64,000 nucleotides of DNA from PALSA-350 sp963834445 (GCA_963834445.1 CAWIBU010000002.1:992001-1056000), one strand, 5' to 3'. Numbered from the stretch's first letter, positions 50,372 through 60,900 are shown. Numbers and translations are program-made. Notes: a model not told the origin generated them from the sequence alone.

Positions 50372-50666
50372 CAGCGGTAGCCCGTACCCTTCAGGAACAG
50401 GGTTTTTCCGCAGCCTGTGTAGGCCGACAGTGTTTCCGCACTGAACCACCCGACTGAAAGTCGTGCCCGATACAAAACCAAACGCAGCATCGCTTTGCTA
50501 ACCCAATCCGATTCCGCAAATGCCGGATCGCAGCGCTGCTTTCTGCTGAAATCAACCCAACCGCGGCCCCCATTTGCAAATTTAGACAGCTCTGTGCCAG
50601 GACAAGTGCCCCCGGCTAGAGCGGCCTTCGGGTACAGCGTCGACTCCACCCTTGGAGGGGTTAGGT
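50372..50666. other. Intergenic region between convergent units, with weak terminator
   Basis: 295 bases after the thymidylate kinase stop. A 5-bp stem (ACCCT at 50386-50390, AGGGT at 50399-50403) followed by a T run (50403-50407) may terminate the exopolysaccharide operon. The dispersed repeat described at 50399-50484 covers much of the rest, and nothing else was found. Confidence 0.5.
50399..50484. repeat. Dispersed repeat, copy after thymidylate kinase
   Basis: Starts AGGGTTTTTCCGCAGCC and ends in TACAAAACCAAACG, matching both ends of the shorter copy at 34637-34688. Confidence 0.6.
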
Positions 50667-52073
50667 TCACTCCGCCTGTTCCAGCGATTGCCCTTTTAGT
50701 TCTGGTACGCAGAGATAAACGAATACCAAGCCAACCAGGCATACCGATCCATACAGCAGGAAGGTGCCGGACGTGCCGAAGGCCGCGGTGAGAAACGGAA
50801 AGGTATACGTGAGCGCAAAGGAGGATATCCATAATGCAGCCACCGAGATCGAGACCCCGGTCGCACGCACTCCATTGGGGAACAATTCCGTAATCAATAC
50901 CCACGTCACTGGAGCCAGTGAGACTGCGTAGCAGGCAATGGCCGTCAGGGTAAGCATCAGTACCCAGAAGCCCTGCAAACCGGTGCGGTACGCCAGGAAG
51001 GCGAGCAGATGCGAGACGCCAATCCCGACACAGCCGAACAGCATCAAACTACGCCGGCCCAGGCTATCGACTAACAACATGGCGATGATGGTGAAGACCA
51101 GGTTGACCGTGCCCGTGATTACGATGTTGAACATAACGTCGCTGATGCCATACCCGGCGCTGCGGTAAATTTCGGCCGCATAGTTAAAGATAATGTTGAT
51201 GCCGCACCACTGCTGCAAGACGGCCAGGCCGATGCCGATCAGCAAAAGGCCACGCAAGGGGCGCGCGAACAGCGCACGCCAGCTTCCAACCGGCCCTGAC
51301 GGACCGAAACTGTGACGAATCGACGCCAGCTCCGCATCCGCATAGCGTCGTCCCCCGATCGACGACAAGACGCTCATCGCTTTCTCGTTATCTCCAATCA
51401 CGCTGAGCCAGCGCGGGCTCTCCGGGATAAAAGGAGTGAGCACCAGGAAGAGCAGAGCCGGAACCACGACCGCGGTAAACATCCAGCGCCAGCCAAACTG
51501 CACGTTCCATGAGACGGCGGAGAGGGTGTCGCCGCCCGAGTCGCGCGCCGCGATCCGCCAGTTCACCACCTGCGCGGCCACAATGCCAATCACCAGCGCG
51601 AGCTGATTCAGGCTTACCAGCCGCCCCCGCCAAGGGGCCGGGCTGATCTCCGCTATATACGTAGGCGATACATTGGAGGCCAGGCCAACCGCCATTCCAC
51701 CCACAATGCGCCAGGCGATAAAAGACGGGAAGCTCATCGCCCAGCCGGTCAAAACCGAAGAGACCGCAAACAGCAACGCGGAGAGCAACAGGGCCTTCTT
51801 CCGTCCAAACCGGTCGCTGATTGTGCCCGCCGTCAGTGATCCTGCGAAGCAGCCCAAAAGCGCACAACTGTTCGCCCATCCAATGGCCGCCGGAGTCGTG
51901 AGGTGAAAATACACTTCGTAAAAGGGTCTGGCTCCCCCGATAACCACCCAATCGTATCCGAACAGCAGGCCGCCCATGGCGGCAATAGATGCAATCATCC
52001 ATAAGTAAGGAGTGCGCAACTCCGCGTCTGAAACCATCGTCCGCGCCGAGTTCGTATTCCCTGTCAGTAGCAT
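50667..52073 (-). CDS. MFS sugar porter (sugar:H+ symporter family)
   Basis: A 468-residue, 12-TM transporter with nearly all sugar-porter signatures: GGLLFGYDWVVIGGA in TM1, DRFGRKKALL in loop 2-3, FIPESPRWLSVIGDNEKA in the central loop, QQWCGINIIFNYA in TM7, DSLGRRSLMLFG in loop 8-9, PVTWVLITELFPNGVRATGV in TM10-11 and VPELKGQSLEQ at the end. It would import a monosaccharide or small glycoside across the inner membrane. It lies 27 bp downstream of the GH59 gene on the same strand, so it likely takes up the released sugar, plausibly galactose. Confidence 0.93.
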   Translation of the reverse strand: MLLTGNTNSARTMVSDAELRTPYLWMIASIAAMGGLLFGYDWVVIGGARPFYEVYFHLTTPAAIGWANSCALLGCFAGSLTAGTISDRFGRKKALLLSALLFAVSSVLTGWAMSFPSFIAWRIVGGMAVGLASNVSPTYIAEISPAPWRGRLVSLNQLALVIGIVAAQVVNWRIAARDSGGDTLSAVSWNVQFGWRWMFTAVVVPALLFLVLTPFIPESPRWLSVIGDNEKAMSVLSSIGGRRYADAELASIRHSFGPSGPVGSWRALFARPLRGLLLIGIGLAVLQQWCGINIIFNYAAEIYRSAGYGISDVMFNIVITGTVNLVFTIIAMLLVDSLGRRSLMLFGCVGIGVSHLLAFLAYRTGLQGFWVLMLTLTAIACYAVSLAPVTWVLITELFPNGVRATGVSISVAALWISSFALTYTFPFLTAAFGTSGTFLLYGSVCLVGLVFVYLCVPELKGQSLEQAE

Positions 52074-52100
52074 TGATCTCCCATTCGGGCGAATAGCCTG

Positions 52101-54083
52101 CTATTGCGCCCTTACAGCCAGGTTGTCGAATTGCGTGTGGCTCCAACCCGTGCCCAGGGCAAACATCCCCTTGGTGTGGCTCGCATCAGAAACAGTGGCC
52201 AGTACGCTACCGTCGCAGGCTGCCGTAACTCGGGTTCCCCGGAATGACAATTCCGCATGATGCCACTGGCCGCTCGCCAGCGCAATAGACCCGGATCCTA
52301 GGGTACGAGTCGCGACCTTATACGCCGCCGTCAAGAGCGTCCACTTGCCGTCCGCATCAATCGTCAACACGTATCCGCTCGGCCACTGAGCTTTGTCGTC
52401 CTTGAACACATCCGCGCTGTCGATTCGCCCCATCAACCGCGCAGACGCATCCTTACCGGTGAAAAAATCTGCGCCGATGCGGTAGTCCGCCCATTGCGCA
52501 TCGCCCGCGAGTGTGAATGGATCGGGCAGCGGCGACCACGGAATCGGCTTCATCGTGATCACCTGCTCCAGGCACATTCCCTTGCGCTGTTCACAGGGAT
52601 GGGCCTCGAAGGCGCCGTCCTGGTCAGACAGGAAGCGAGGCGCGCGGGCCAACGGAGTGCTCTCGAAATCGTCGGAGTAGGGAAGTGGGAAAGGCTTATC
52701 GGGCGGCGGCTGCGTGCTACCTTTTCCCTGCCCGGTAGTAGTGGTGAAGGTGTACAGAGAATCCGGATCGAGCGTGTAAGTAATTTCCCCCTGGTGCGGC
52801 TGCCTGTCGGCGACATGAGCGAAAGTGTGCTGGCTGTTCGTCTCCCAAACGTGTACCGCAGATGCCGCCAGATCACCTTTCAGGTTGAACGTAACCTGCT
52901 GTGGTTGCTTTGCGTCGATGGTTTCGGCAACCACGGTCCAGGCTTTGCCATCGGGCGCCTTGAGGCTTACGTAGCTGCCTCGGTCCGGCAAAAATCCGCA
53001 GGCCGCGTCGAGATACTGCCATCCTGGCTGCACAAACTGCGTGGTGTGGGCCGTTGCCCAGATCGCACCCTGCACGTTGTAGTAGCCCGACCACGGAGTA
53101 TTGGCATACATCAACCCGGAATTAGGAGCCGCCAAAATGTCGTAGTACGAAGTGATCGGGCTCCATATCTCGGTTTTGGTGAAGCCGCCTTCGAGATAAT
53201 TCCGGTTATACAGCCGGGCCAAAATGCGTCCGCCAATTTGCCAGTCACGCGACAGGATGGGTCCGCCGCCGCTGTTTGGCTGATCCTCGCTCGACCAGAG
53301 TGGTTTGCCCAGGGCCTTGGCCGCGGGCGGGGTCGTATACTTCCCATCCACAATCGAGTAATGCACCCCGACCGCGTAGACTGCCTTCGCCAGCTCCGCA
53401 TCCTTCCGCATCGCATCAACGATGCTCCACTGCCCCAGCCCCTCGCCCGGATATTCGTCACAGCAGATAATCTTTACCGGCAGCTTTCGCTTCTGCAGCT
53501 CGGCATAAAGCTGCTTGACGTACGTGGCATCGAACTGCCGTTCATTCCAGATGCCCACGTATGCGATATCGAGCCCATGCGCTTTTTTTGCCCCCTCCAG
53601 AAAGTCGGCCACGTAGCCGGCCATAGCGGGGGTGTATAGCTGGTGGTCGCCAACCCAGCCGGGGGCGCCCCATGGAAGCGCGTCCAAAATAATTTTTGGG
53701 TTGCGTTTGATCGCTTCCTCCATTAGCCACCATTCGTAGCCGCGGGTGTAATCGTGGTCGTCCTGGGAGCGCATCGAACTCGGCTCCGACCCGTCAGTGG
53801 AGTTCACATCCGCGCCGATCTCCACCTTAAGGTGTTGCAGGGCGGCCCCGTATCCCGGCTTGAAGAGATAGTCGAGGATCTGGCTACGATACGGCTCCTG
53901 GTAGTCATACAGCAGCCTTGAGGATGCACCTGCGCTAAGCGCTCCAATGCCTTCATAGACTTTGCCCGTAGCCGTGCTATCCAGCACGATCCTGGTTTCC
54001 GCAGCGCCGGAAGAGGTAACGGCCGCGGAAGCTGATCCCAGGCCCAGCGTCGCCCATAAAGCGCAATAGCCGAAATAACGCAT
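52101..54083 (-). CDS. GH59 galactosylceramidase-like beta-galactosidase
   Basis: A 660-residue secreted enzyme collinear with mammalian galactocerebrosidase (GALC). The signal peptide (about 1-20) is followed by the TIM barrel: YEGIGALSAGASSRLLYDYQ, then HLKVEIGADVNSTDGSEPSS and GYEWWLMEEAIKRNP. The acid/base Glu181 is in VGIWNERQ and the nucleophile Glu266 in PLWSSEDQ. A beta-sandwich (about 450-500) and a lectin-like C-domain (about 500-660; DDFESTPLARAPRFLSDQDG, TQFDNLAVRAQ) complete the fold, as in GALC. It hydrolyses beta-galactosyl bonds; whether the substrate is a glycolipid or a plant or fungal galactoside is unknown. I chose the ATG at 54081-54083. A candidate LacI operator lies about 38-50 bp upstream. 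Confidence 0.93.
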   Translation of the reverse strand: MRYFGYCALWATLGLGSASAAVTSSGAAETRIVLDSTATGKVYEGIGALSAGASSRLLYDYQEPYRSQILDYLFKPGYGAALQHLKVEIGADVNSTDGSEPSSMRSQDDHDYTRGYEWWLMEEAIKRNPKIILDALPWGAPGWVGDHQLYTPAMAGYVADFLEGAKKAHGLDIAYVGIWNERQFDATYVKQLYAELQKRKLPVKIICCDEYPGEGLGQWSIVDAMRKDAELAKAVYAVGVHYSIVDGKYTTPPAAKALGKPLWSSEDQPNSGGGPILSRDWQIGGRILARLYNRNYLEGGFTKTEIWSPITSYYDILAAPNSGLMYANTPWSGYYNVQGAIWATAHTTQFVQPGWQYLDAACGFLPDRGSYVSLKAPDGKAWTVVAETIDAKQPQQVTFNLKGDLAASAVHVWETNSQHTFAHVADRQPHQGEITYTLDPDSLYTFTTTTGQGKGSTQPPPDKPFPLPYSDDFESTPLARAPRFLSDQDGAFEAHPCEQRKGMCLEQVITMKPIPWSPLPDPFTLAGDAQWADYRIGADFFTGKDASARLMGRIDSADVFKDDKAQWPSGYVLTIDADGKWTLLTAAYKVATRTLGSGSIALASGQWHHAELSFRGTRVTAACDGSVLATVSDASHTKGMFALGTGWSHTQFDNLAVRAQ

Positions 54084-54120
54084 GCGTGGTCTCTTTTCTC
54101 TGGATTGCAATTGCGCTCAA

Positions 54121-54137
54121 CGTTATCGTACACGTAA
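54121..54137. promoter_or_regulatory. Candidate LacI operator upstream of GH59 gene
   Basis: CGTTATCGTACACGTAA. Its 13-base core GTTATCGTACACG (54122-54134) is identical, on the opposite strand, to the sequence upstream of the TonB receptor at 61569-61581. It is a partial palindrome (TTA...TAA around GTAC) of the size LacI-family proteins use. Confidence 0.7.
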
Positions 54138-54177
54138 AAAGAATGCAAACAACCGTTCCCTGGCCGGGAACCCCGCC

Positions 54178-55404
54178 CTATGATTGTTTGCCTTGCGTGC
54201 GGCGCAGGACTTCTGCCAGATCTACCCTGTCGGTGCAGACTTTTCCCGATGCCAGAGTAGGGGCGATGGCGACCGCCTGGTTGTGGCCTTCAAACCATGC
54301 CAGGAACATCGCCTCGTCGGCTCCCTGTAACCGCTCCAGATTAATCCACGTGTAATAGGCGCCCATGTCCGCGTCCACCAGGGAGCCCGCCGGGTCGAGA
54401 GTCGCTTTTTTCTGTATTCCCTGCAGTTGCTCATCGGCGGACTCCTCGCTTTGCCGCGGCGCAAACCTGGCCAGTAGGGTGATCGGCCGGGCGCGGCGCA
54501 GCGCCTCGCGGGCCGCCCATTGCACGAACGTCGTGCTGTAAATCTGTGTCCCCGACCCTTCGGTCAGTACCTTCACGCTGAAATGGGAGAGAACCGTATC
54601 GACATTTCGACCGCTCAGCCCGACCGCGGCGGGGTCCGTCTCCGCCAATTGGGTGCGCACCGCTTCCGGATCGAAATGGGTGCCTGCGTTCGCCTGCATC
54701 TTGCGAATAAGATCGTCGCGAACCGTCGATAGGGAGTTATAGGCCACCTCCGCGACCTGGTTGCCAAGCGCATTCGCTGGCGCGGCATCGCTGCCGTGGA
54801 TACACCAGTGCGCATAGGGTGCGGGATACCTTTGTGCCCGGTTGCTCACCGCATCCAGGAGTGCCTGATAATTTCCGCTGGCATCGACGTTAGAAAAGTA
54901 AGTGCCGCGGGCGCGTAGCTTGCGAAACAGCGGATAGCTCGCCTGGCTCATCTCGCGCCCGATGACCACCATGCCTAGCCGCGGCGCCGCGGCCGGCTTT
55001 TCCGGTACCGCCGCGTTGAATGCGGCTATGAAGCTTTCCGCCGCGCGGCTGAAATCATCGATTTGGTGAGTGGCCCAAAGATGAGCGGACAGCCGTTCAG
55101 AGAAACGCGCCGGATTGGCAATCCAATCCGTCTGCTCCAGCTGCGGCGATAGCTGGATGCGGCTGAAGGTGCTCATCGTGTTGCTAAGGCCGGTTGGCGT
55201 CAAGCCGCTAAGGTAGCGAAGCTGGCGATCGATCTCGTCCCGCTCGGCGGGAAACTTCCAGTCATACACAATCACCTCGCGCAGGAACAGTGGAAGAAAC
55301 GTACGCGGAAGCTGCTGCAGCAGCGCAAGGTTGCGCACCACCAGCGCCTGCGCCTGGGGCGGGTAGCTGCGGAATTGCTCGCTGCTCAACGGTGTTACGG
55401 TCAC
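54178..55404 (-). CDS. Unrecognised conserved-looking protein in GH59 locus
   Basis: A 408-residue, apparently cytoplasmic protein; I do not recognise its family. It has no signal peptide or membrane segment. Features include LVVRNLALLQQLPRTFLPLF, DWKFPAERDEIDRQLRYLSG, LGMVVIGREMSQASYPLFRK, CIHGSDAA and FVQWAAREALRRARPITLLA. The GTG start at 55402-55404 lies 3 bp after the stop of the upstream phosphatase-fold gene, with GGAGG inside that gene, so the two are tightly coupled. Gene order suggests a shared role with the Tat-exported protein, but no function can be assigned. Confidence 0.8.
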   Translation of the reverse strand: MTVTPLSSEQFRSYPPQAQALVVRNLALLQQLPRTFLPLFLREVIVYDWKFPAERDEIDRQLRYLSGLTPTGLSNTMSTFSRIQLSPQLEQTDWIANPARFSERLSAHLWATHQIDDFSRAAESFIAAFNAAVPEKPAAAPRLGMVVIGREMSQASYPLFRKLRARGTYFSNVDASGNYQALLDAVSNRAQRYPAPYAHWCIHGSDAAPANALGNQVAEVAYNSLSTVRDDLIRKMQANAGTHFDPEAVRTQLAETDPAAVGLSGRNVDTVLSHFSVKVLTEGSGTQIYSTTFVQWAAREALRRARPITLLARFAPRQSEESADEQLQGIQKKATLDPAGSLVDADMGAYYTWINLERLQGADEAMFLAWFEGHNQAVAIAPTLASGKVCTDRVDLAEVLRRTQGKQS

Positions 55405-55407
55405 CGG

Positions 55408-56598
55408 CTACACCACCTCCGTCAAGGCTTTACCGTGCGCCAGGTCCGGGGAAAAGCCAAACAGCGAACCCAGTGTGGGGACGAGGTCCGTCGACTCCAC
55501 GGCGCGATCGACGATTGCATTTTGCCGCACTCCGGGCCCGCGCACAATCATCCATGTGGTCCGTGAGACGGCATCTCCCGTGCGGTGATGTTGGAAGCCG
55601 TTTCCCCCCGCACTTGTATCCGAGTCCCGGCCGAAGTCAGGCAGGATAAACATCGTGGTCTTACCGGTGTACTCCGGCTCGTTTTCGATCATCTGCCAAA
55701 TTTCATCGCACAGCCGGTCAGAGCGTTGGATCGCATCCACGTAAAGCGAGTAAGTGCCGGCGTGCGCGACATCGATATCGTGCAATGTGATCCAAAGCAG
55801 GCTGGGCGCTAGCTGCCGCATCAATTGCCTCGCCACATAGACCGAGAGCTCATCCGGGCTGCGCAGGCTGCGGGCATGGGCCACGAAATCCGCAACCGAA
55901 ACCTTCAGCAGTTGCGCCATCTGCTGCAGCTGTTCATCGCTCACGCCCATTGCCGGCGCATAGACCGGGCTCTCATAATTATCCCGCAGCAAATGCTCAT
56001 AGCCTACCGCCTCATGGTTGGCCATGGCTGCCGCCAGCAGGCGTTTGGGAAGAATCACTCCAGCGCCCAACCCCCTGCCATGGGAAGCGTGGCTGCTCTC
56101 TCCTATAAGACCGAAGCCATTGCTGGGCGCTACCACCCACGCATCGTTGGCCGGCCGCCCCAACTGCTTGCGGAAATATTCGAACACAGTAGGATTTTGC
56201 GGCGAGACCGCGGCAAAGTTATTGAAGGTTTCATACACACCCGTGACCAGGCTCGCGGTCGCTACATAATGCCCCAGGATCCCCCGGTTCACCACCTGGG
56301 TAAAAATCGTTCCCTGAGGGATAAATTCCTTCAGCAGGTGAGGAATGTTTTCCTGGCCGTCGGGCATAAAGGTCTCTTCGTCCCGAGTTCCGCCGCCAAA
56401 GGTAACCACCACTGCTTTTTGACCCGTGCGGACGGCCATGGCTCGCAGGGGCGAGAACCCAGAAAGCGCGGCGGCGGCCGCCCCTGCCGAAGCGCTGCGC
56501 AGAAAATCCCGGCGGCTCCAGGAAATCGCGTTTGCGATCTGCCGCGTCGAGGCATGACTGCTCCACGCCGACCCAACTTTTACTTCAGCACGCCGCAT
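55408..56598 (-). CDS. Tat-exported alkaline-phosphatase-fold protein (sulfatase/DUF1501-like)
   Basis: A 396-residue protein. A twin-arginine signal (SRRDFLRSASAGAAAAALSG) lies at about 28-50. The mature domain begins KAVVVTFGGGTRDEETF, has GHYVATASLVTGVYE (the place of the S/T-x-SLLTG motif of sulfatases), HDIDVAHAGTYSLYVDAIQR and TTMFILPDFGRDSD, then RGPGVRQNAIVDRAVESTDL and PTLGSLFG. This is the fold order of the alkaline phosphatase superfamily, but the usual metal-binding DH pair is altered, so activity is uncertain. I chose the ATG at 56596-56598; an in-frame start further upstream is possible. It lies 19 bp after the TPR gene's stop. Confidence 0.82.
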   Translation of the reverse strand: MRRAEVKVGSAWSSHASTRQIANAISWSRRDFLRSASAGAAAAALSGFSPLRAMAVRTGQKAVVVTFGGGTRDEETFMPDGQENIPHLLKEFIPQGTIFTQVVNRGILGHYVATASLVTGVYETFNNFAAVSPQNPTVFEYFRKQLGRPANDAWVVAPSNGFGLIGESSHASHGRGLGAGVILPKRLLAAAMANHEAVGYEHLLRDNYESPVYAPAMGVSDEQLQQMAQLLKVSVADFVAHARSLRSPDELSVYVARQLMRQLAPSLLWITLHDIDVAHAGTYSLYVDAIQRSDRLCDEIWQMIENEPEYTGKTTMFILPDFGRDSDTSAGGNGFQHHRTGDAVSRTTWMIVRGPGVRQNAIVDRAVESTDLVPTLGSLFGFSPDLAHGKALTEVV

Positions 56599-56617
56599 CT
56601 TTGATCCAACTCTCCAA

Positions 56618-57796
56618 TTACTGCCTGGCCGGTTGCGAAGCTGCATCCGGCAAAGTGCTCTCAGCAGCATCCTCGTGCTCTTCCGCGTCCGCATCCTCTT
56701 TTTTGATCTGCTTCAGGATCAGAAGGTGTTGATCGGCCAACTGCTTTTGGTGGGTGCGATTGTAGAGCAGGACCAGGTGGTATTGCGCCCGATTGTAGTC
56801 GGGGCGAATCTCGAGCGTGCGGTTGAACTGCGTAATGGCATCGCCGTATCGCATCTCGTCCTGGTAAAGCACGCCCAGTTGAAAGTGGGCCTCGTACAGG
56901 TTGGGATCAGCGGCAACCGCTTTTCTTAACAGACCCTCGACGATATCCACATTCTGCGATGCCTTGCCATCCGTCCGTTGCCACAAAACCATCGCGTAGT
57001 AGTAAGTGGCAGCGCCGTTGTTTGGGTAAAGACGGGTAAAACCTTCCAGGCGGCTGCGGATCTCCGGCATCAGGGCGGGCGAACTCTTGCTCGCTTTGCC
57101 GAGAAACTCATACGGCCTCGGATCCGAGGGGTTCAGGTCGACGGCGGCACACAGCGTACGCACCGCGTCGTCGTATTCGCCCTGCGCATAGAGGGTGACC
57201 CCCAAGCCAACCATCAATTTGGCGGAACGAGGATACTTCTCCACCCCGTAGCGGAAGAAAGCCAGGGCATTGCTCAGAAAACCTTCGTAGTGCGGATGCT
57301 GTAACAGGAACGATGCCAGATCGAACAGGTTGTTCTCGCTCGGATCCAGTTCGGCGGCGCGATGGTATTGCATCGCTGCCTCTTGATAGTTGCCCGACCT
57401 GGCATTGACCTCGGCAAGCAGGTTGTCGAGCTCCGCTGTCTCCTTGTGTGCGATCATGCCGGTCAGTTCCTGCGCGGCGTGCGCCAGGTCGGACGAGTCC
57501 AGGTAGGCCAGCGATAGATCATAACCCGTCGAGTTGTCATCAGGCTGCAGCTGATGCGCCTTTTCCAGGTAAACGATGCCGTCTGCCAGGCGACGATTCC
57601 GCAAATAGAATTCGCCCAAATCGCGCTGCGCGGCGAAATCTCCGGGATGCTCTCTTGCCGCCGCGACCAGGCAGCCCTCTACGTCACCAGGCCGGCAAGG
57701 CGCGCCCTGTAACCCCGGTGCAGGCATGCAGGCCACGGTAAGCGAGGCGGACAACAGTCCGCAACCAGCCAACCAGAATGAGTCTCGCTGCCGCAT
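56618..57796 (-). CDS. Exported TPR-repeat protein
   Basis: A 392-residue protein with a probable lipoprotein signal (LLSASLTVACMPAPG, Cys23 as lipidation site). Multiple tetratricopeptide repeats fill about 45-365, for example DGIVYLEKAHQLQPDDNSTG, EAAMQYHRAAELDPSENNLF, DAITQFNRTLEIRPDYNRAQ. The C-terminus is acidic (KKEDADAEEHEDAAES). Such proteins act as scaffolds. Here it lies between the TonB receptor and the Tat-exported protein in a co-directional run. The ATG at 57794-57796 gives the clean signal; a longer frame upstream has none. Confidence 0.85.
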   Translation of the reverse strand: MRQRDSFWLAGCGLLSASLTVACMPAPGLQGAPCRPGDVEGCLVAAAREHPGDFAAQRDLGEFYLRNRRLADGIVYLEKAHQLQPDDNSTGYDLSLAYLDSSDLAHAAQELTGMIAHKETAELDNLLAEVNARSGNYQEAAMQYHRAAELDPSENNLFDLASFLLQHPHYEGFLSNALAFFRYGVEKYPRSAKLMVGLGVTLYAQGEYDDAVRTLCAAVDLNPSDPRPYEFLGKASKSSPALMPEIRSRLEGFTRLYPNNGAATYYYAMVLWQRTDGKASQNVDIVEGLLRKAVAADPNLYEAHFQLGVLYQDEMRYGDAITQFNRTLEIRPDYNRAQYHLVLLYNRTHQKQLADQHLLILKQIKKEDADAEEHEDAAESTLPDAASQPARQ

Positions 57797-57935
57797 GGTT
57801 AAGCATTTTACGCCACGCCCATCCAACCCGCTCTGCCCAGCCCGACACGACCTTTGGGCGCCCCACCTCTCGTTCGTCTTTCGCGAAAGGTGAGGCTGCC
57901 GCAGGAGTTGCCGGTCAAACACGAAAAACAATTTC

Positions 57936-60900
57936 TCAAAAGTAATACTTCAGAGCAAACTGAATCTCGCGTGCATTGCTTCGGGTAGACGTAGACTGGC
58001 CAAAATTAGCCGTGTCCAGAAAATCCGTATTGCTGGGCAAATTAAAGCTCGGCGTATTCGAAAGGTTGAATGCCTCGGCGCGGAACTGAATCCGCGTCCC
58101 TTCCGTAATCGCCACTTCCTTGAAAATAGAAAAGTCCAGGTCTTTGAAACCAGGGCCGCTCACCTGCGTATTCGATCCACCAAGCGGCGCAAGGCTCGAC
58201 TGTCCGATGCTCGTCGCCACCGGTGGCTCCGCAAATGCGGCTGGATTGTAATAGTGCGCCGGACCTCCGGAGCGGTAGCGGCTGACACCCGGCACAACAT
58301 CCGCGTAGCAACCCAGGCCCGCCGTCGTGGTGACCTGGCATCCAATCAATTGCGGAGGGCCGCTGTTGAGTGTCAGAATGCCGTTCGTTACCCACCCACC
58401 CAGCACCCAGTCCGCGGGGCCATGCAGCGTGCCGAGGAACGCTTTGCCCTTGCCGATCGGCACCTGATACGTACCGCTGGCCACAAACGAATGCCGGATA
58501 TCAAAGCTCGCCAACCCACGGTCGTACTTAATTCCCGTAACCGCGGGGGCACGGAATCCACCCACACCGCCATCACTCAGCAAGTCGCCTGCGTCGGAAA
58601 ACGACTTGGCCCAGGTAAAGCCCGCCAGCATCTGGAACCCGCGGCTAAAGCGATGTTCGTACTTCGTCTGCAGGGAGTTATAGCTGCTTGACCCGGCCGT
58701 AATGTCGTAGGAAGATCCCTGGGCAAAATCTGGAAAGGCGACGTACGGCGTCGTTGGTGTTCCCGGCGGCAAGATCGACGGCACCAGGTTCGTTCCCGCG
58801 AATGCTTCTAAATGCCGAGCCGCGGATCCGACGTAACCCGCCTGAATGGAATCTTGGGGCGTCAGCTCATACTGCGTCATCAAGTTAAATCCCTCGGTAT
58901 ACGGGGTCTGATAGTGCAGTTGTACCCCGCGCAAAACCAACTGGCTGGCGTTTACCTCGGTGGGACTCAGTTGAACGGCTTGCAGGCCGTTCTCCAGGGT
59001 ACCAGTGCTCCCGTCGGAATAAGTGACTGGGGTTACGCTGCCCACGCCGCCATTCGAGGAGTCGCTATACGACAACTGATATTCAAAGGGATAGTTATAG
59101 CCCAGGCTTGGATAGCCCCCCCGGTTTTCAAAGGCTCCATAGAAAATTCCGTAACCGCCGCGGACCACCAGCTTCGATGTCAGCTGGTAAGCAATCCCGA
59201 AGCGTGGACCGAAATTGCCCTTCTGTGATATGCCCAACCCGCTGCCGTACTTATTCGTGTACACCAACTGAATTCCGTCTTTCGCCATCAATTGGGTAAA
59301 GCTTGGCGACAACGGCGTCTTGGTCTGGTTGGCCGATGTCATGATGAATTCCGCACCCGCCCCGGGAGTACCGGGCACAAAGTTGGCCTGCGCACCATGA
59401 CTGTCTCCCACCTGGCCAAAGTATTCCCAACGCAAACCAAGGTTGAGGGTCAGGCGAGGTGTTAGCTTCCAGTCGTCCTGGAAATAAAAGCCGTAGTAGT
59501 TGCGGTCACTGTGCAGGTAGCCATAATTGGTAGCCTGCACGCTGTCCGATCCTCCTGATAGATTCACTCCGTTTGGGACCGTGGCCGTAGTCGGCGTTAA
59601 CAGCAACTGGGCCGGCCCGGCGAGTTTGTCCGTTTGGTTTGGGATGGAAGTGTAACGGCCGTCAAAATCGAATGCGCCTTTGGACGCAGGCGGCGCCAGC
59701 CAGGGAAAGTAGAGATATTGAAACTCGGCCCCACCTTTAAACGTGTGCGACTTGTAGACCTTGGTAAGATTTTCCGTCAGCTGTGTCGTGTCGCTATAGC
59801 GATCGCCTGGCAGCCACTCCGAGCCGCCCAAATTGTGGATGGCGTTCAGGGTCAGGTTGGGCAGACCACCGTTCCCGGCGAATTGCGGTATTCCACCGAT
59901 ACCGAAGTTTGCCGGGATTCCCTGAGTATTCGCAGTCGAGGGATCCCGGGTGGTGTGCTCCTGACCATATCCGAAACGCACCTCGTTCACCAGCGTAGGC
60001 GCAAAAAGGTGGGTATAGCTGACGGCAGTGCCGTGTACATTCACCTTTTGCAAACCGTCACCGTAACTGCCACCATCGGCGACACCGCTGAAGGGTGGGG
60101 GCGCGACCTGGGAGTTGGAGATTTGACTGTACCGTCCGAAGACCTGGTTGCGATCGTTGAAGTGCTCATCGATTCTGATATCAAACGTGTTTTCGCTGGT
60201 GGTATTGAGGGTCGTGGTCTCGAAGTTATTCTGCACCCCGGGCAAATTGGCAGCAGGGAAGAGCTGCAGCAGCTTGATTGCGTTCGCATCCAGCCGGCCT
60301 ACCGGCAGCTGATTGTTCACAAACGCCTCGCGCGTATAGCCGCTGGTCGTGGGTACAATTCCCGTCACCGGGTCCGCTACCCCCGCAGTAACCTTGCGCG
60401 TGGTCGCAGGGTCAAATAACTGGCCATTCTGAAAGCTCCGGCCGAGCACATCGGTGCGCGTAAAATTGCCGGTCGCGCCGATCAGATCAGCGTAGTTGGT
60501 AAAACCGCTGCTCGCCTCGGCAGCGGTTGGAACCCAGATGCCGCTCTGCACCACACCCTGATGAATCTGCGTTCCCTCGTAATCGGCAAACCAGAAGAGC
60601 CGGTCTTTGATAATCGGTCCACCGACCGCGGCTCCGAACTGGTTTTGCCGCAGTTCCGGCTTGCGCTGGGTGGCCGCGTTCGAGAAAAAGCTGTAAGCGT
60701 CCAGTGCGTCGTTGCGGAAGAACTCCCACGCTGCCCCATGCACGCGGTTGGTGCCCGACTTCACCGTTGCGTTGACAATCGCGCCGCCGGCGCGGCCGAA
60801 TTCAGCCGCAAAGTTGTTTGTCTGGATCTGAAACTCGGCAATCGCATCCACCGGCGGTTTGACCACGTCGGCTTCGCCGCTCAGAAAATCGACATCGTTG

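Noticed and set aside
50386..50407. Strong intrinsic terminator after the exopolysaccharide operon
   Set aside because: The stem has only 5 bp, so it is noted as weak within the intergenic entry and not listed as a separate terminator.
52494..53639. 381-residue plus-strand frame opposite GH59
   Set aside because: Antisense shadow of a gene with intact GH59 catalytic motifs; no signal or domain.
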